Below, piece after piece: positions 34,840 through 43,853 of a stretch of DNA of 64,000 nt. The position numbers and the translations under genes are program-made. Each line of letters begins with the position of its first letter. The first letter of the stretch is position 1. The notes under the pieces were generated by a model. The model searched no databases. It saw only the letters and a program-made list of their open reading frames with translations, and was not told the DNA's origin. Source of the stretch: Maledivibacter sp. (GTDB taxonomy: Bacteria > Bacillota > Clostridia > Peptostreptococcales > Caminicellaceae); NCBI GenBank assembly GCA_025210375.1, contig JAOASB010000019.1:62001-126000 (forward strand), read 5' to 3'.

Positions 34840-35760
34840 TCAAACTTCTTTATTATGATTCAATGCAATATAACATGCTCCTAAAATACCTGCATCATTT
34901 CCAAGCTGGGCTTGAACAATTCTTGTATATTCTCCATATGAGGGCATAACACGTTCTTTAAACAATTCATTTATATCATCAAGAAATGGCTTCCCTTGGT
35001 CAGAGATTCCTCCCCCTAAAACAATAAGCCCTGGATCAAATATATGGGTTATATTAACAAGACCTGTAACAATATGATTTAAAAATTCTTTATATGATTC
35101 TATTGCCCTCTCATCACCATTTTTAATTTTATTAAAAATATCCTTACCGCTCAAACTTTGTTCAGATAGACCTGACTTTAATGTATAGTTTCTTATCAAT
35201 GCAGCGGTGGAGGCATATCTCTCAAAACAGCCTTTGCTGCCACAGTTGCAATCATCTCCGGATTCATTAATGATCATGTGCCCTACTTCTCCCGAGCCTC
35301 CCATAACTCCTTGGTAAAGCTCATCATTGATTATTATAGCTCCACCTACTCCAGTTCCAAGGGTAATACATACAAAGGTACTTACCCCCTTGCCTGCACC
35401 CTTCCAACTCTCTGCTAACGCTGCAGAATTTACATCATTCTCGACAAAACACTCCAGTCCAGTTTTAATTTTTACTTCTTTGGAAAGCTTTGTGCCCGTA
35501 TATCCTGGTAAATTTTCACTTGCAAATATTATTTCTCCATTTTTACTGTCAACCTTGCCAGCAGTACTGATACCTACAGAATTAATATTATGATACTTAT
35601 TTAATTCATTTATTTGCTTTATAATTAATTTTGGTATTTCTTCTTTACAATTATTCCTTGGTGTGTTTAATTTTGATTTAGCTAGAATCTCTCCTTGCTC
35701 ATTTACCACTCCATACTTAATAAAAGTACCTCCGATGTCAAAACAAGCTACCTTTCTCAT
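34840..35760 (-). CDS. ROK-family sugar kinase
   Basis: 306 residues. N-terminal phosphate-binding FDIGGTFIKYGV, substrate region ENDVNSAALAESW, second nucleotide motif LGTGVGGAII, the EVGHMI motif with catalytic-site Glu/His, and zinc cluster CNCGSKGCFE. These identify an ROK sugar kinase such as a glucokinase or N-acetylmannosamine/glucosamine kinase; the substrate cannot be told from sequence. It is the last gene of a set including cutC, an M81 protein and a peptide-type importer, suggesting that a sugar or amino sugar is released from the imported compound. Confidence 0.88.
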   Translation of the reverse strand: MRKVACFDIGGTFIKYGVVNEQGEILAKSKLNTPRNNCKEEIPKLIIKQINELNKYHNINSVGISTAGKVDSKNGEIIFASENLPGYTGTKLSKEVKIKTGLECFVENDVNSAALAESWKGAGKGVSTFVCITLGTGVGGAIIINDELYQGVMGGSGEVGHMIINESGDDCNCGSKGCFERYASTAALIRNYTLKSGLSEQSLSGKDIFNKIKNGDERAIESYKEFLNHIVTGLVNITHIFDPGLIVLGGGISDQGKPFLDDINELFKERVMPSYGEYTRIVQAQLGNDAGILGACYIALNHNKEV

Positions 35761-35792
35761 GCAACTCCTCCAATAAATATATAAGTTATAAT

Positions 35793-36557
35793 CTAAACTT
35801 TACTTGCTCCCGCCATATCATTTTTTATATTATCAATAATATCCCTTGCCTTCTTGATGAGATCATAATCTGCTCTTTCCACCACAAATTCACTCTCCGG
35901 AGTATCCATTCTTTTAATACACTCTCTATATTCCATTTGACTACCAACATTCACCTTGCCGGACAAATGGTAATGAGTACATTTGGTTATTTTATACATC
36001 TCTTTTATATTGCCAGCATTTATTCCACAACCGGGCATAATGGTTATGGAGTCGCCAAACTTTTCTTGTATCTTTGCGATGTAATCTGCACCCTTTAACG
36101 CATTTGACCCTTGTCCTGATGTGAGAATTCTGCATATTCCCATTTCAATAAGACTAGGAATATCTTCTATAGGATTTTTTGCATCATCGAAGGCTCTATG
36201 AAGCACTACCTTAAGGGGGTATGCAACCTTTACAAGTTCCCTCATCCTATCAATATCTATCCTACCATCAGACAATAAAATACCAGTGACAATACCATCA
36301 AATCCAATTTGTTTTGCAATACTGATATCCTGCTTCATTGTTTCAAACTCATTATTATCGTATAAAAAATCTCCACTGCGAGGACGTATCATGACAAAAA
36401 CTTCTATATCTTTAATTTCCTTTGCTCTCTGCATTAGCCCATAGCTTGGTGTCAATCCACCTATATTTAGGGCAGAACATAATTCTATCCTATCAGCTCC
36501 GGCATCTTTAGCTGTCATCATAGATGTATAAGAGTCAACACATACTTCTAATATCAT
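35793..36557 (-). CDS. cutC: CutC-family protein (TIM barrel)
   Basis: 254 residues. CutC signatures: MILEVCVDSYTSMMTAKDAG with GADRIELCSAL, GGLTPSYGL, VMIRPRSGDFLYD, and the C-terminal half with MPGCGINAGNI and HLSGK. The family was first linked to copper tolerance, but its biochemical role is unsettled. In this setting, between an ROK kinase and an M81 protein, a catabolic role is as likely as metal handling. Starts ten bases after GGGGG. Confidence 0.9.
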   Translation of the reverse strand: MILEVCVDSYTSMMTAKDAGADRIELCSALNIGGLTPSYGLMQRAKEIKDIEVFVMIRPRSGDFLYDNNEFETMKQDISIAKQIGFDGIVTGILLSDGRIDIDRMRELVKVAYPLKVVLHRAFDDAKNPIEDIPSLIEMGICRILTSGQGSNALKGADYIAKIQEKFGDSITIMPGCGINAGNIKEMYKITKCTHYHLSGKVNVGSQMEYRECIKRMDTPESEFVVERADYDLIKKARDIIDNIKNDMAGASKV

Positions 36558-36561
36558 AGGC

Positions 36562-38067
36562 TTATACCCCCTGTGGTATCAAATTATCCAAGGCGTTATA
36601 TTCAAAGTCACTATCTAATGGAAATATTGGTCTCTTGACTTTTCTATAATCAAGGGTTTTTAAATCTTCATTTGTACTTCCCTTAGTAAGTGCCATTATA
36701 CTACGTTTAGCTACTAAGCTCTGCTGATGTGTAAGATATCCAAGTTTACAAACTACTATTTCTGCCTCTTTAGGATCAACTCCTAAATCCGTAAACATCT
36801 CAGGTAATGTATATCCCACATGGGCCTCAGCAATTACTATATCCACTCCACAGCTACTAAACAACGCCAAATCTCCTTTAATCATTCCTTCCCTAGACCA
36901 ATCCTTAATATAAGCCTTGACTGTTCCAGTTGCAGTAATAGGAGATGTAGTCACTGTATCAAATTTTGCACCGAATGTAAGTGTTATATCCTCACCTACT
37001 CGTCCCTCACATTGTTTTGTAGCTATTGGGTCATATATTCCACCATATATTACAGGTTTTTTGAGGTTATTGGTCCTATCATCGGACATAATTAATTTTA
37101 AAAAATCAGTACAATCAGAAGATGCCCCAGCGGTTGGATTGTCTCCAGAATCAGAGATATAAATAGGTAGTTTACCTTCTTTTACGGCCTCAAAGGCAAC
37201 ATCTAAAGCTTCCTTTTCATGATATGTTTCTGTATGGAAACAAAAATCATCCTTTTTAGACCAAATAAGCTGTGCCAATCTTACTGCTTCTTTTTGAGCT
37301 AGCTCATGGTCGCCATCTGCAACTACGTAAACAGCAATAGAACTATCTTCGTTATCCGCCCAAGGAAAACCCATTAAATATGAAGCGGCCAACACACCTT
37401 CTTTTTTCTCACATTCTCTGAGTGCTTCTATAAGTTCTATCATTGGCTCCACATTAGTTGACGACTGTTCTCCAGCAATCAAAATTGGCACCCTAACCCA
37501 AGCTGATTTTGCATTAACATTATTCTCAAGGGCATCTATTGTCATCTTTGCAGCATGTTCACCTGTCTCAAAGCAATCGGTATGGGGGGCACATTTATAT
37601 CCTACAAAACCATCACAATTATCATGCATTCTTTTAGTCATAGTGGTGTGCATATCAAGGGAAGAAAAGATAGGTATATCGGGAAATATACTCCTTAATT
37701 CTTCCAGAAAATATCCTTCTGCCTCTCCTTGCCCCTTAACTCTCATAGATCCATGTAAAGAAAGGGTTATAGCATCTAGGGGAGCCTCTTTTTGAGCTGC
37801 CTTTGCTCTCTTTATAATCTCGTTTTTTATCTTCATATAGAAATCATGATCTATCTCACCATTAGGAACTGCTCTAGCAAATACAGTGGGAATTATTTCA
37901 TATCCTTTTCCCTGTAAAGTCTCTATAATTCCTGTTAATGAGTTGTTTCTGCGTAGATTATTAAAAACATCGTTTCCATATGTCACATTAAAATCTTTTT
38001 CACCAGCTGTTATTGGATTAAAGGAATTTGATTCGTGATGCATCCCTGCAATTAAGATTCTCTTCAT
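36562..38067 (-). CDS. M81-family metallopeptidase (MlrC-like)
   Basis: 501 residues. N-terminal signature RILIAGMHHESNSFNP, then HGSMRVKGQGEAEG and SLDMHTTMTKRM, and C-terminal MlrC domain with DSGDNPTAGASSD. The family is named for MlrC, which cleaves linearised microcystin, but most members have no tested substrate. Proposed zinc ligands are His/Asp residues in HHE, the DMH region and HTDCFETGEH. It lies directly after the peptide-type ABC importer, 4 bp from cutC, so it likely acts on the imported compound in the cytoplasm. Confidence 0.88.
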   Translation of the reverse strand: MKRILIAGMHHESNSFNPITAGEKDFNVTYGNDVFNNLRRNNSLTGIIETLQGKGYEIIPTVFARAVPNGEIDHDFYMKIKNEIIKRAKAAQKEAPLDAITLSLHGSMRVKGQGEAEGYFLEELRSIFPDIPIFSSLDMHTTMTKRMHDNCDGFVGYKCAPHTDCFETGEHAAKMTIDALENNVNAKSAWVRVPILIAGEQSSTNVEPMIELIEALRECEKKEGVLAASYLMGFPWADNEDSSIAVYVVADGDHELAQKEAVRLAQLIWSKKDDFCFHTETYHEKEALDVAFEAVKEGKLPIYISDSGDNPTAGASSDCTDFLKLIMSDDRTNNLKKPVIYGGIYDPIATKQCEGRVGEDITLTFGAKFDTVTTSPITATGTVKAYIKDWSREGMIKGDLALFSSCGVDIVIAEAHVGYTLPEMFTDLGVDPKEAEIVVCKLGYLTHQQSLVAKRSIMALTKGSTNEDLKTLDYRKVKRPIFPLDSDFEYNALDNLIPQGV

Positions 38068-38087
38068 TATAATTCATCCTCCATTCA

Positions 38088-39056
38088 TTATGATGTCTTT
38101 AAATGACATGCAACTTTATGTCCAGGCTCGACTTCCAAAAGAGGTGGCATTGTTTTAAAACATTCATCCTTTGCATACATACATCTAGTACTAAAAGGAC
38201 ACCCCTTCGGCATATCAATAGGACTAGGTATATCCCCCTTTAATATTATACGCTGTCTTTTATGGGTAGGATCTGCAATAGGTACAGCCGATAATAATGC
38301 TTGTGTATAGGGATGTAATGGATTCTTATATAGTTTTTCCTTAGTGGTTATTTCCACCAAATATCCAAGATACATTACACCAATCCTATCGGATATCATC
38401 TCTACTACACTTAAGTCATGGGATATAAATAAATAAGTTAAATTAAATTCTTTTTGTAGCCTCTTAAATATATTTATTACCTGGGCTTGTATTGAAACAT
38501 CAAGAGCTGATACAGGCTCATCGGCAATTATGAGTTGGGGATTAACTGTTAATGCCCTAGCTATACCTATCCTCTGTCTTTGTCCACCTGAAAACTCATG
38601 GGCATAGCCCTGTGCATGTCTTTCATTAAGTCCTACGGTTTCCAGAAGCTTTATAACAGTATCGTATCTTTCCTTTTTGGACATATCCGTATGTACCAAT
38701 AAGGGTTCCCCTACTATATCTTTAATTTTCATTCTAGGATTAAGACTACCGTATGGATCTTGAAAAACCATTTGCATCTTTTTCCTAATAGGTCTCATTT
38801 GTGTAGGCGAATAATCGGTTATATTCTGATTTTCAAACCAAACTTCTCCAGAATCTGCATTTAATAGTTTATTAAGGATTCTACCCATGGTACTCTTGCC
38901 GCATCCACTTTCACCTACAATAGAAAGAGTCTCGCCACTTTTTATATCAAGAGAAACCCCATTTAAAGCATGTACATATTTGTTCTCTCCAAATAATGTC
39001 TTTGATGCCAGAAACGTCTTATAAATATCCTTTAATTGAATAAGAGGATTACTCAT
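38088..39056 (-). CDS. Oligopeptide/dipeptide ABC transporter ATP-binding protein (OppF/DppF type)
   Basis: About 322 residues from ATG 39056 (eight bases after GGGGAGG; a GTG at 39065 is less likely). Walker A GESGCGKST, signature FSGGQRQRIGIARAL, Walker B LIIADEPVSALD, and the C-terminal oligopeptide-transporter extension with GCPFSTRCMYAKDEC. Supplies energy to the importer together with the second ATPase, which it overlaps by 8 bp. Confidence 0.94.
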   Translation of the reverse strand: MSNPLIQLKDIYKTFLASKTLFGENKYVHALNGVSLDIKSGETLSIVGESGCGKSTMGRILNKLLNADSGEVWFENQNITDYSPTQMRPIRKKMQMVFQDPYGSLNPRMKIKDIVGEPLLVHTDMSKKERYDTVIKLLETVGLNERHAQGYAHEFSGGQRQRIGIARALTVNPQLIIADEPVSALDVSIQAQVINIFKRLQKEFNLTYLFISHDLSVVEMISDRIGVMYLGYLVEITTKEKLYKNPLHPYTQALLSAVPIADPTHKRQRIILKGDIPSPIDMPKGCPFSTRCMYAKDECFKTMPPLLEVEPGHKVACHLKTS

Positions 39057-40038
39057 TAGTCTCACTCCTCCCCTGTATTAGATGACAACGACACTGCCTA
39101 TTATCACCTACAGCAGTAAGCTTAGGCTCTTCTCTATGGCATATTTCCATTGCTTGACTACATCTTGGCGCAAATTTACATCCCTTTGGCATTTGAGACA
39201 AATCAGGAACTCTACCAGCAATATATGGTAATTCATCTACATTTCTTCCTATTCTAGGTACAGATGCGATTAATCCCTTAGTATAGGGATGTAATGGATT
39301 GCTGAATAAAGTAACAACGTCAGCCATCTCTACAATCCTACCACAATACATAACCATCACTCTGTCACACATTTCAGCAACTACACCTAAATCATGGGTA
39401 ATAAGTAATACCCCAATTTTATTTTTTTCTTTTAACTCCACCATTAGCTCCATAACTTGTGCTTGAATTGTAACATCTAGGGCTGTTGTAGGTTCATCTG
39501 CAATTAACAACTTGGGATTACAGGACATTGCCATGGCTATCATTATTCTTTGAGACATACCACCTGATAGTTGATGAGGATATCTATTCATCACATCTTC
39601 TGGAACAGGTATTCCCACCCGCTTTATCATGTCGATAGCATGTTCTCTTGCCCTACTATTATCATATTTCAAATGAAGCTTTGTACACTCCATAAGCTGT
39701 TCACCAATTTTTAATACCGGATTAAGGGATGACATAGGATCTTGAAAAATCATGGCTACATCTCTACCCCTAATGTTTTTAATTTCATGTTTATTCATTT
39801 TTAATAAATCTTTATTTTCTAATAATATCTCCCCAGCTGCTACATTACCATTCTCCGGTAATAGTCCTAAAACAGATAAGGATGTAACCGATTTCCCACT
39901 GCCGGACTCACCAACAAGTCCAACAATTTCTTCCTTTTTTACATAAAAAGATACATCATTTACTGCAACGAGGCTTCCTTTATCCGTATGAAATTCTGTT
40001 TTTAAATTCTTTACATCTAATAATTTTTCTGACACCAT
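39049..40038 (-). CDS. Oligopeptide/dipeptide ABC transporter ATP-binding protein (OppD/DppD type)
   Basis: 329 residues. Walker A GESGSGKSVTS, signature LSGGMSQRIMIAMAM, Walker B LLIADEPTTALD and the C-terminal GCKFAPRCSQAMEIC cysteine cluster found in Opp/Dpp ATPases, some of which bind an Fe-S cluster there. RBS AAGGAGG. It forms a heterodimer with the product of the overlapping downstream gene. Confidence 0.94.
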   Translation of the reverse strand: MVSEKLLDVKNLKTEFHTDKGSLVAVNDVSFYVKKEEIVGLVGESGSGKSVTSLSVLGLLPENGNVAAGEILLENKDLLKMNKHEIKNIRGRDVAMIFQDPMSSLNPVLKIGEQLMECTKLHLKYDNSRAREHAIDMIKRVGIPVPEDVMNRYPHQLSGGMSQRIMIAMAMSCNPKLLIADEPTTALDVTIQAQVMELMVELKEKNKIGVLLITHDLGVVAEMCDRVMVMYCGRIVEMADVVTLFSNPLHPYTKGLIASVPRIGRNVDELPYIAGRVPDLSQMPKGCKFAPRCSQAMEICHREEPKLTAVGDNRQCRCHLIQGRSETNE

Positions 40039-40047
40039 TTCCCCTCC

Positions 40048-40911
40048 TTAATCTAGTTTAGGGTCTAGAGTGTCTCTGAGCCCATCACCCAATAAATTAA
40101 AAGCTAACACTGTAAAAAATATCATAAGTCCTGGATATAATAACATATGTGGTGAAACTCCAATATAATCTCTACCCGTTGATAACATAGCACCCCAGTC
40201 AGGATTAGTCGGACTTGCTCCAAACCCTAGAAAACTAAGGGAAGCTGCGGATATAATAGCAGTACCCATTCTCATTGTATAAGCAACTATAAGTGATGGT
40301 AGAGTGCCAGGGAAAACATGTTTTACCAATAGTCTAGTGTCGCTTACACCAATTGATCTACTAGCTTCTATATATAGAAGCTCCTTTATTGATAATGTAG
40401 AACTTCTAATAATCCTAGTAAAGGTTGGTATACCATAGATTGATATTGCTATAACCACATTGGTTAAGCCTGGTCCTATTATGGCAACAATGCCTATGGC
40501 CAATAGAAGACCTGGAAATGAGAATAAAATATCACAGAATCTCATTATTAGACTCTCTAATAAGCCTCCATAATAGCCTGCAATAATTCCTAGGATAGAA
40601 CCAATAATAGCACCTGTAGTAACAGCTGTTAATGCAACGGATAATGATAATCTCGTCCCTGTGATAATGCGACTGAATACATCTCTACCATATTCATCAG
40701 TGCCAAATAAATGTTCTGAATTTGGAGGGCTCAACAAATTGTCATAATCAGTCGCAGAGATATCATATGGTGTAGGCTGAAAAACAGCTAAAATTAATAG
40801 AAAAATTATGAAGCCTAGGGATACCACGGCAGACTTCTTTTTAAAAAACTTCCTTGAAAACTCCTTTATAGGATTTTCTATTTTAAAATCTTCATATTTA
40901 ACTTCTTCCAT
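40048..40911 (-). CDS. ABC transporter permease (DppC/OppC/GsiD type)
   Basis: About 287 residues from ATG 40911, eight bases after AAGGAG (an ATG at 40917 is too close). N-terminal membrane helix, the FGTDEYGRDVFSRII motif typical of DppC proteins, five further helices, and the EAA loop (YIEASRSIGVSDTRLLVKHV). It forms the membrane pore with the DppB-type partner encoded 7 bp upstream. Confidence 0.94.
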   Translation of the reverse strand: MEEVKYEDFKIENPIKEFSRKFFKKKSAVVSLGFIIFLLILAVFQPTPYDISATDYDNLLSPPNSEHLFGTDEYGRDVFSRIITGTRLSLSVALTAVTTGAIIGSILGIIAGYYGGLLESLIMRFCDILFSFPGLLLAIGIVAIIGPGLTNVVIAISIYGIPTFTRIIRSSTLSIKELLYIEASRSIGVSDTRLLVKHVFPGTLPSLIVAYTMRMGTAIISAASLSFLGFGASPTNPDWGAMLSTGRDYIGVSPHMLLYPGLMIFFTVLAFNLLGDGLRDTLDPKLD

Positions 40912-40923
40912 AATCATTTCTCC

Positions 40924-41844
40924 TTATTGATATCTAATCTTCGGATTAGCTACTCCATAAAGCACATCCACAATTAAATTAATTATAATAAACTGAAATG
41001 TAAATATCAGCATAACAGTTTGAACAACTGTATAATCTCTAAATAATATTGAATCTATGAGTAGTCGTCCAAGTCCAGGTATTGCAAAAACCGTTTCTAT
41101 TAGTACTGATCCTGCTAATAGAAAGCCAAACTGTAGCCCCACTATGGTTATTACATCTACAAGGGAATTTCTAAGGGCATGCTTATTTATAACAATAAAT
41201 TCGCTCAATCCCTTTGCCCTAGATGTCCTAATGTAATTTTCCTTTAATATTTCAATCATTGATGATCTGGTGTAACGTGCTATCATAGCTGTAATACCTG
41301 CACCTAATGTGATTGAAGGTAATACATAGCTTGAAAGTGAATCTACTCCTGTTGTGGGAAACCAACCAAGCTTTACTGAGAATATTTGCATAAGCATAAG
41401 ACCTAGCCAAAAAAGTGGAAGGGATATACCCGATGATGCAGCGATCATAACGATATAGTCAATTAATTTTCCACGCTTAATAGCAGATACTACACCTATA
41501 CTTATTCCTGCAATCACAGACCATACTATAGAGAATATCGCAAGAATTAAAGTAGGTTTCATCCTTGGCATTATGACTTCCCAAACCGGTAGTCCTGTTT
41601 TAATTGATTTTCCCCAATTACCTGTCAATATTCCAACCATAAAATTCTTATATTGTACAATATAAGGATCATTTAGACCTAGCTGTTCTCTCATTATCTC
41701 TATCTCTTCTAAAGTTGCTTTTTGTCCTGCTACAATCCTAGCCGGATCCCCTGGTATCAAATGAATAAACATAAATATTATAATTGATACCACTATCATT
41801 AAGGGAATTATATTTAAAAGTCTTTTTAGGACATATTGTTTCAC
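40924..41844 (-). CDS. ABC transporter permease (DppB/OppB/GsiC type)
   Basis: About 306 residues. GTG 41844 gives the usual MKQYVLKRLLNIIPLM beginning, five bases after GGGGG; GTG 41856 is possible. Features: IHLIPGDPARIVAG after helix 1, six membrane helices, and the EAA loop YIRTSRAKGLSEFIVINKHA (20 residues). Co-transcribed with the substrate-binding protein gene upstream. Confidence 0.94.
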   Translation of the reverse strand: MKQYVLKRLLNIIPLMIVVSIIIFMFIHLIPGDPARIVAGQKATLEEIEIMREQLGLNDPYIVQYKNFMVGILTGNWGKSIKTGLPVWEVIMPRMKPTLILAIFSIVWSVIAGISIGVVSAIKRGKLIDYIVMIAASSGISLPLFWLGLMLMQIFSVKLGWFPTTGVDSLSSYVLPSITLGAGITAMIARYTRSSMIEILKENYIRTSRAKGLSEFIVINKHALRNSLVDVITIVGLQFGFLLAGSVLIETVFAIPGLGRLLIDSILFRDYTVVQTVMLIFTFQFIIINLIVDVLYGVANPKIRYQ

Positions 41845-41913
41845 TTTTTCCCCCACTCTCTATTGAAATTTAAAGAGCAGTTAAATTGCTTTAACTACTC
41901 TTAATTTTATTCA

Positions 41914-43494
41914 CTATTTACTAGTAGCTGCGTCTATAGCTTTTATGCCGCCACTTGGATCAACGAAGATTCCTTGTGTAGTATTTCTCTTAGCTGATAA
42001 TAATACATCTGATCCCATGAATATCCATGGTGCATCATTCCAGATAACTTGTTGTAGTTCTTCATATATTTTAGCTCTTTTTTCAGGATCTACCTCTGTA
42101 GCACCTGCATCAATAAGTTCATCTGCCTTAGGGCTCATGTAGTATGATACATTAGGAGCTGTTGGAGGTATATTAGCACTATGGAATAATTTAGTAGTTG
42201 CACCATCGAAATCAAAAGCTGACCAGCTTACATACCACATATTAACTTTAGATTCCTCTGGAGTTTGAGGTGAATAAATAGACTCTGATAGAGTTCCCTC
42301 TTCCATTGGAACAACTTCTACCTCTATACCTATCTGAGCTAATTGCTGACTTATAAACTGCATACCTTTCATATTTTCAGTATCGTTTGGAGCCCAAATA
42401 TGAGTTTTAAATCCATCTGGATATCCTGCCTCAGCCATAAGCTTCTTAGCTTTTTCTAAGTCATATTCATACTCTGGCTGAGCTACATGATAGTTTATAG
42501 TTGAAGGTACATGGGAAGTAAGTGGTACTGCATAACCAGACTTAACAACTTTAGCATAAGCTTTTTTATCTATAGCATGGTTAATAGCTTGTCTAACCTT
42601 TACATTTGAAAAAATATCCTTTGACATATTTAAGAATGTGAATCTTGCGATAGTAGAAGGGCCTTCTATTATTTCTATATTCTTGTCACCTTCCACAGCC
42701 TTAACTTGCTCTGTAGGCATTGGATAGATATAATCCGCCTCACCTGTTTGTAACATTGCTATTCTAGCACCATTCTCAACAACAGGTTTGAATGTAAGGG
42801 TATCAATCTTTGGTCCTTCTCTCCAATAGTTTTTGTTGGTTCTTACAACCATCTTATCTCCTGGAGTCCACTTTTCAAATACATATGGACCAGTTCCAAC
42901 TGGGTTGGTAATAATTCCATCATTTCCATACTTCTCAAGGGCAGTTGGACTAATTATTGAAATAGATGCAATTCTATTAAGCATTGGTGCAAATGGAGTA
43001 TCTAATTTAATTAGTAATGTATATTCGTCTATTACTTCTGTACTAACAACATGTAAAAGACTTCTACGTCTTCTTAAGTTATTATCTTTATTGCTAATTC
43101 TATCAAAGTTAGATTTAACGGCCTCTGCATTAAGTGCAGTTCCATCATGGAATGTAACTCCTTCTCTTATATGGAAGGTATATTCCAGTCCATCCTCAGA
43201 CACTTCATAGCTTGTAGCTAAAGTAGGCTCTAAAGTCATATCTAGCTTATAGTCATATAGTGACTCATACATTGTACTAGCTGCTGATCCTGATAAAGTA
43301 TCTGATATATCGTGTGGATCAAGGGAAATAATTTCGGCATTAACTGCTATTGTCATATTAACATCTTCATTTTCTGCTGCTGTGTTTTCCTTTGTCTCTT
43401 CCGGTGCCTTAGCTACTTCTTGGTTATTGCTAGAACATGCAACAACGGAAATAGACAATATAATTACCATAAATAAAGCAATTAGTTTTTTCAT
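41914..43494 (-). CDS. Solute-binding lipoprotein, family 5 (GsiB/DppA-like)
   Basis: About 526 residues from ATG 43494, eight bases after GAGGGGG; the TTG at 43500 is too close. Lipobox VVACSS places the lipid-linked Cys at about residue 20. The fold is SBP_bac_5: LDPHDISDTLSGSAASTMYE, EYTFHIREGVTFHDGTALNA, NPVGTGPYVFEKW and VRQAINHAIDK. The overall motif order and wording resemble the glutathione-binding protein GsiB more than classical OppA, so small peptides or glutathione-like conjugates are candidate ligands. First gene of the importer operon. Confidence 0.9.
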   Translation of the reverse strand: MKKLIALFMVIILSISVVACSSNNQEVAKAPEETKENTAAENEDVNMTIAVNAEIISLDPHDISDTLSGSAASTMYESLYDYKLDMTLEPTLATSYEVSEDGLEYTFHIREGVTFHDGTALNAEAVKSNFDRISNKDNNLRRRRSLLHVVSTEVIDEYTLLIKLDTPFAPMLNRIASISIISPTALEKYGNDGIITNPVGTGPYVFEKWTPGDKMVVRTNKNYWREGPKIDTLTFKPVVENGARIAMLQTGEADYIYPMPTEQVKAVEGDKNIEIIEGPSTIARFTFLNMSKDIFSNVKVRQAINHAIDKKAYAKVVKSGYAVPLTSHVPSTINYHVAQPEYEYDLEKAKKLMAEAGYPDGFKTHIWAPNDTENMKGMQFISQQLAQIGIEVEVVPMEEGTLSESIYSPQTPEESKVNMWYVSWSAFDFDGATTKLFHSANIPPTAPNVSYYMSPKADELIDAGATEVDPEKRAKIYEELQQVIWNDAPWIFMGSDVLLSAKRNTTQGIFVDPSGGIKAIDAATSK

Positions 43495-43853
43495 AAACAA
43501 GTCCCCCTCTAAATTTCTTCAGTAATGTTCATAGAATTAACGAAAACATTGTGTTTCAGAAGTTTATTTCTTGTTATCCCTCTGAATTATTTTAATTTCA
43601 ACCTATCATGTTGCAGCTTTTTTAATTTCACCTCCTGTATACATCATTTATAATATATGCTACTAAAACCTAAATTTTCTATATTTAATATCAAAATAAA
43701 CTATGTCATTTTAATATAAATATTGAGTATAGGGTCCTCATAGTATAAGTTAAAGTCTATACTAAAATCCCTATAGAAAATATAAGTAAATAGTCTAAAG
43801 CCAAACCTTATAAAGCCTCTAGTCAAAACTTCAATTTATACATATGTAAATTT
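43495..43853. other. Spacer upstream of the importer operon with an inverted copy of a MITE segment
   Basis: AT-rich, no gene seen. Positions 43750-43777 are an exact inverted copy of 28 bp inside the MITE at 59510-59619. A second diverged repeat at 43815-43837 resembles 29301-29323 and 59916-59938. The leader of the importer operon contains an extra AGGAGGTG site followed by a 14-codon frame of doubtful meaning. An ROK operator could lie here, but I could not pick one out. Confidence 0.45.

Noticed and set aside
43610..43665. Leader peptide gene in front of the importer operon (GTG start, 14 codons)
   Set aside because: The AGGAGGTG overlaps the proposed start and the product is a low-information Lys/Leu string; likely chance.
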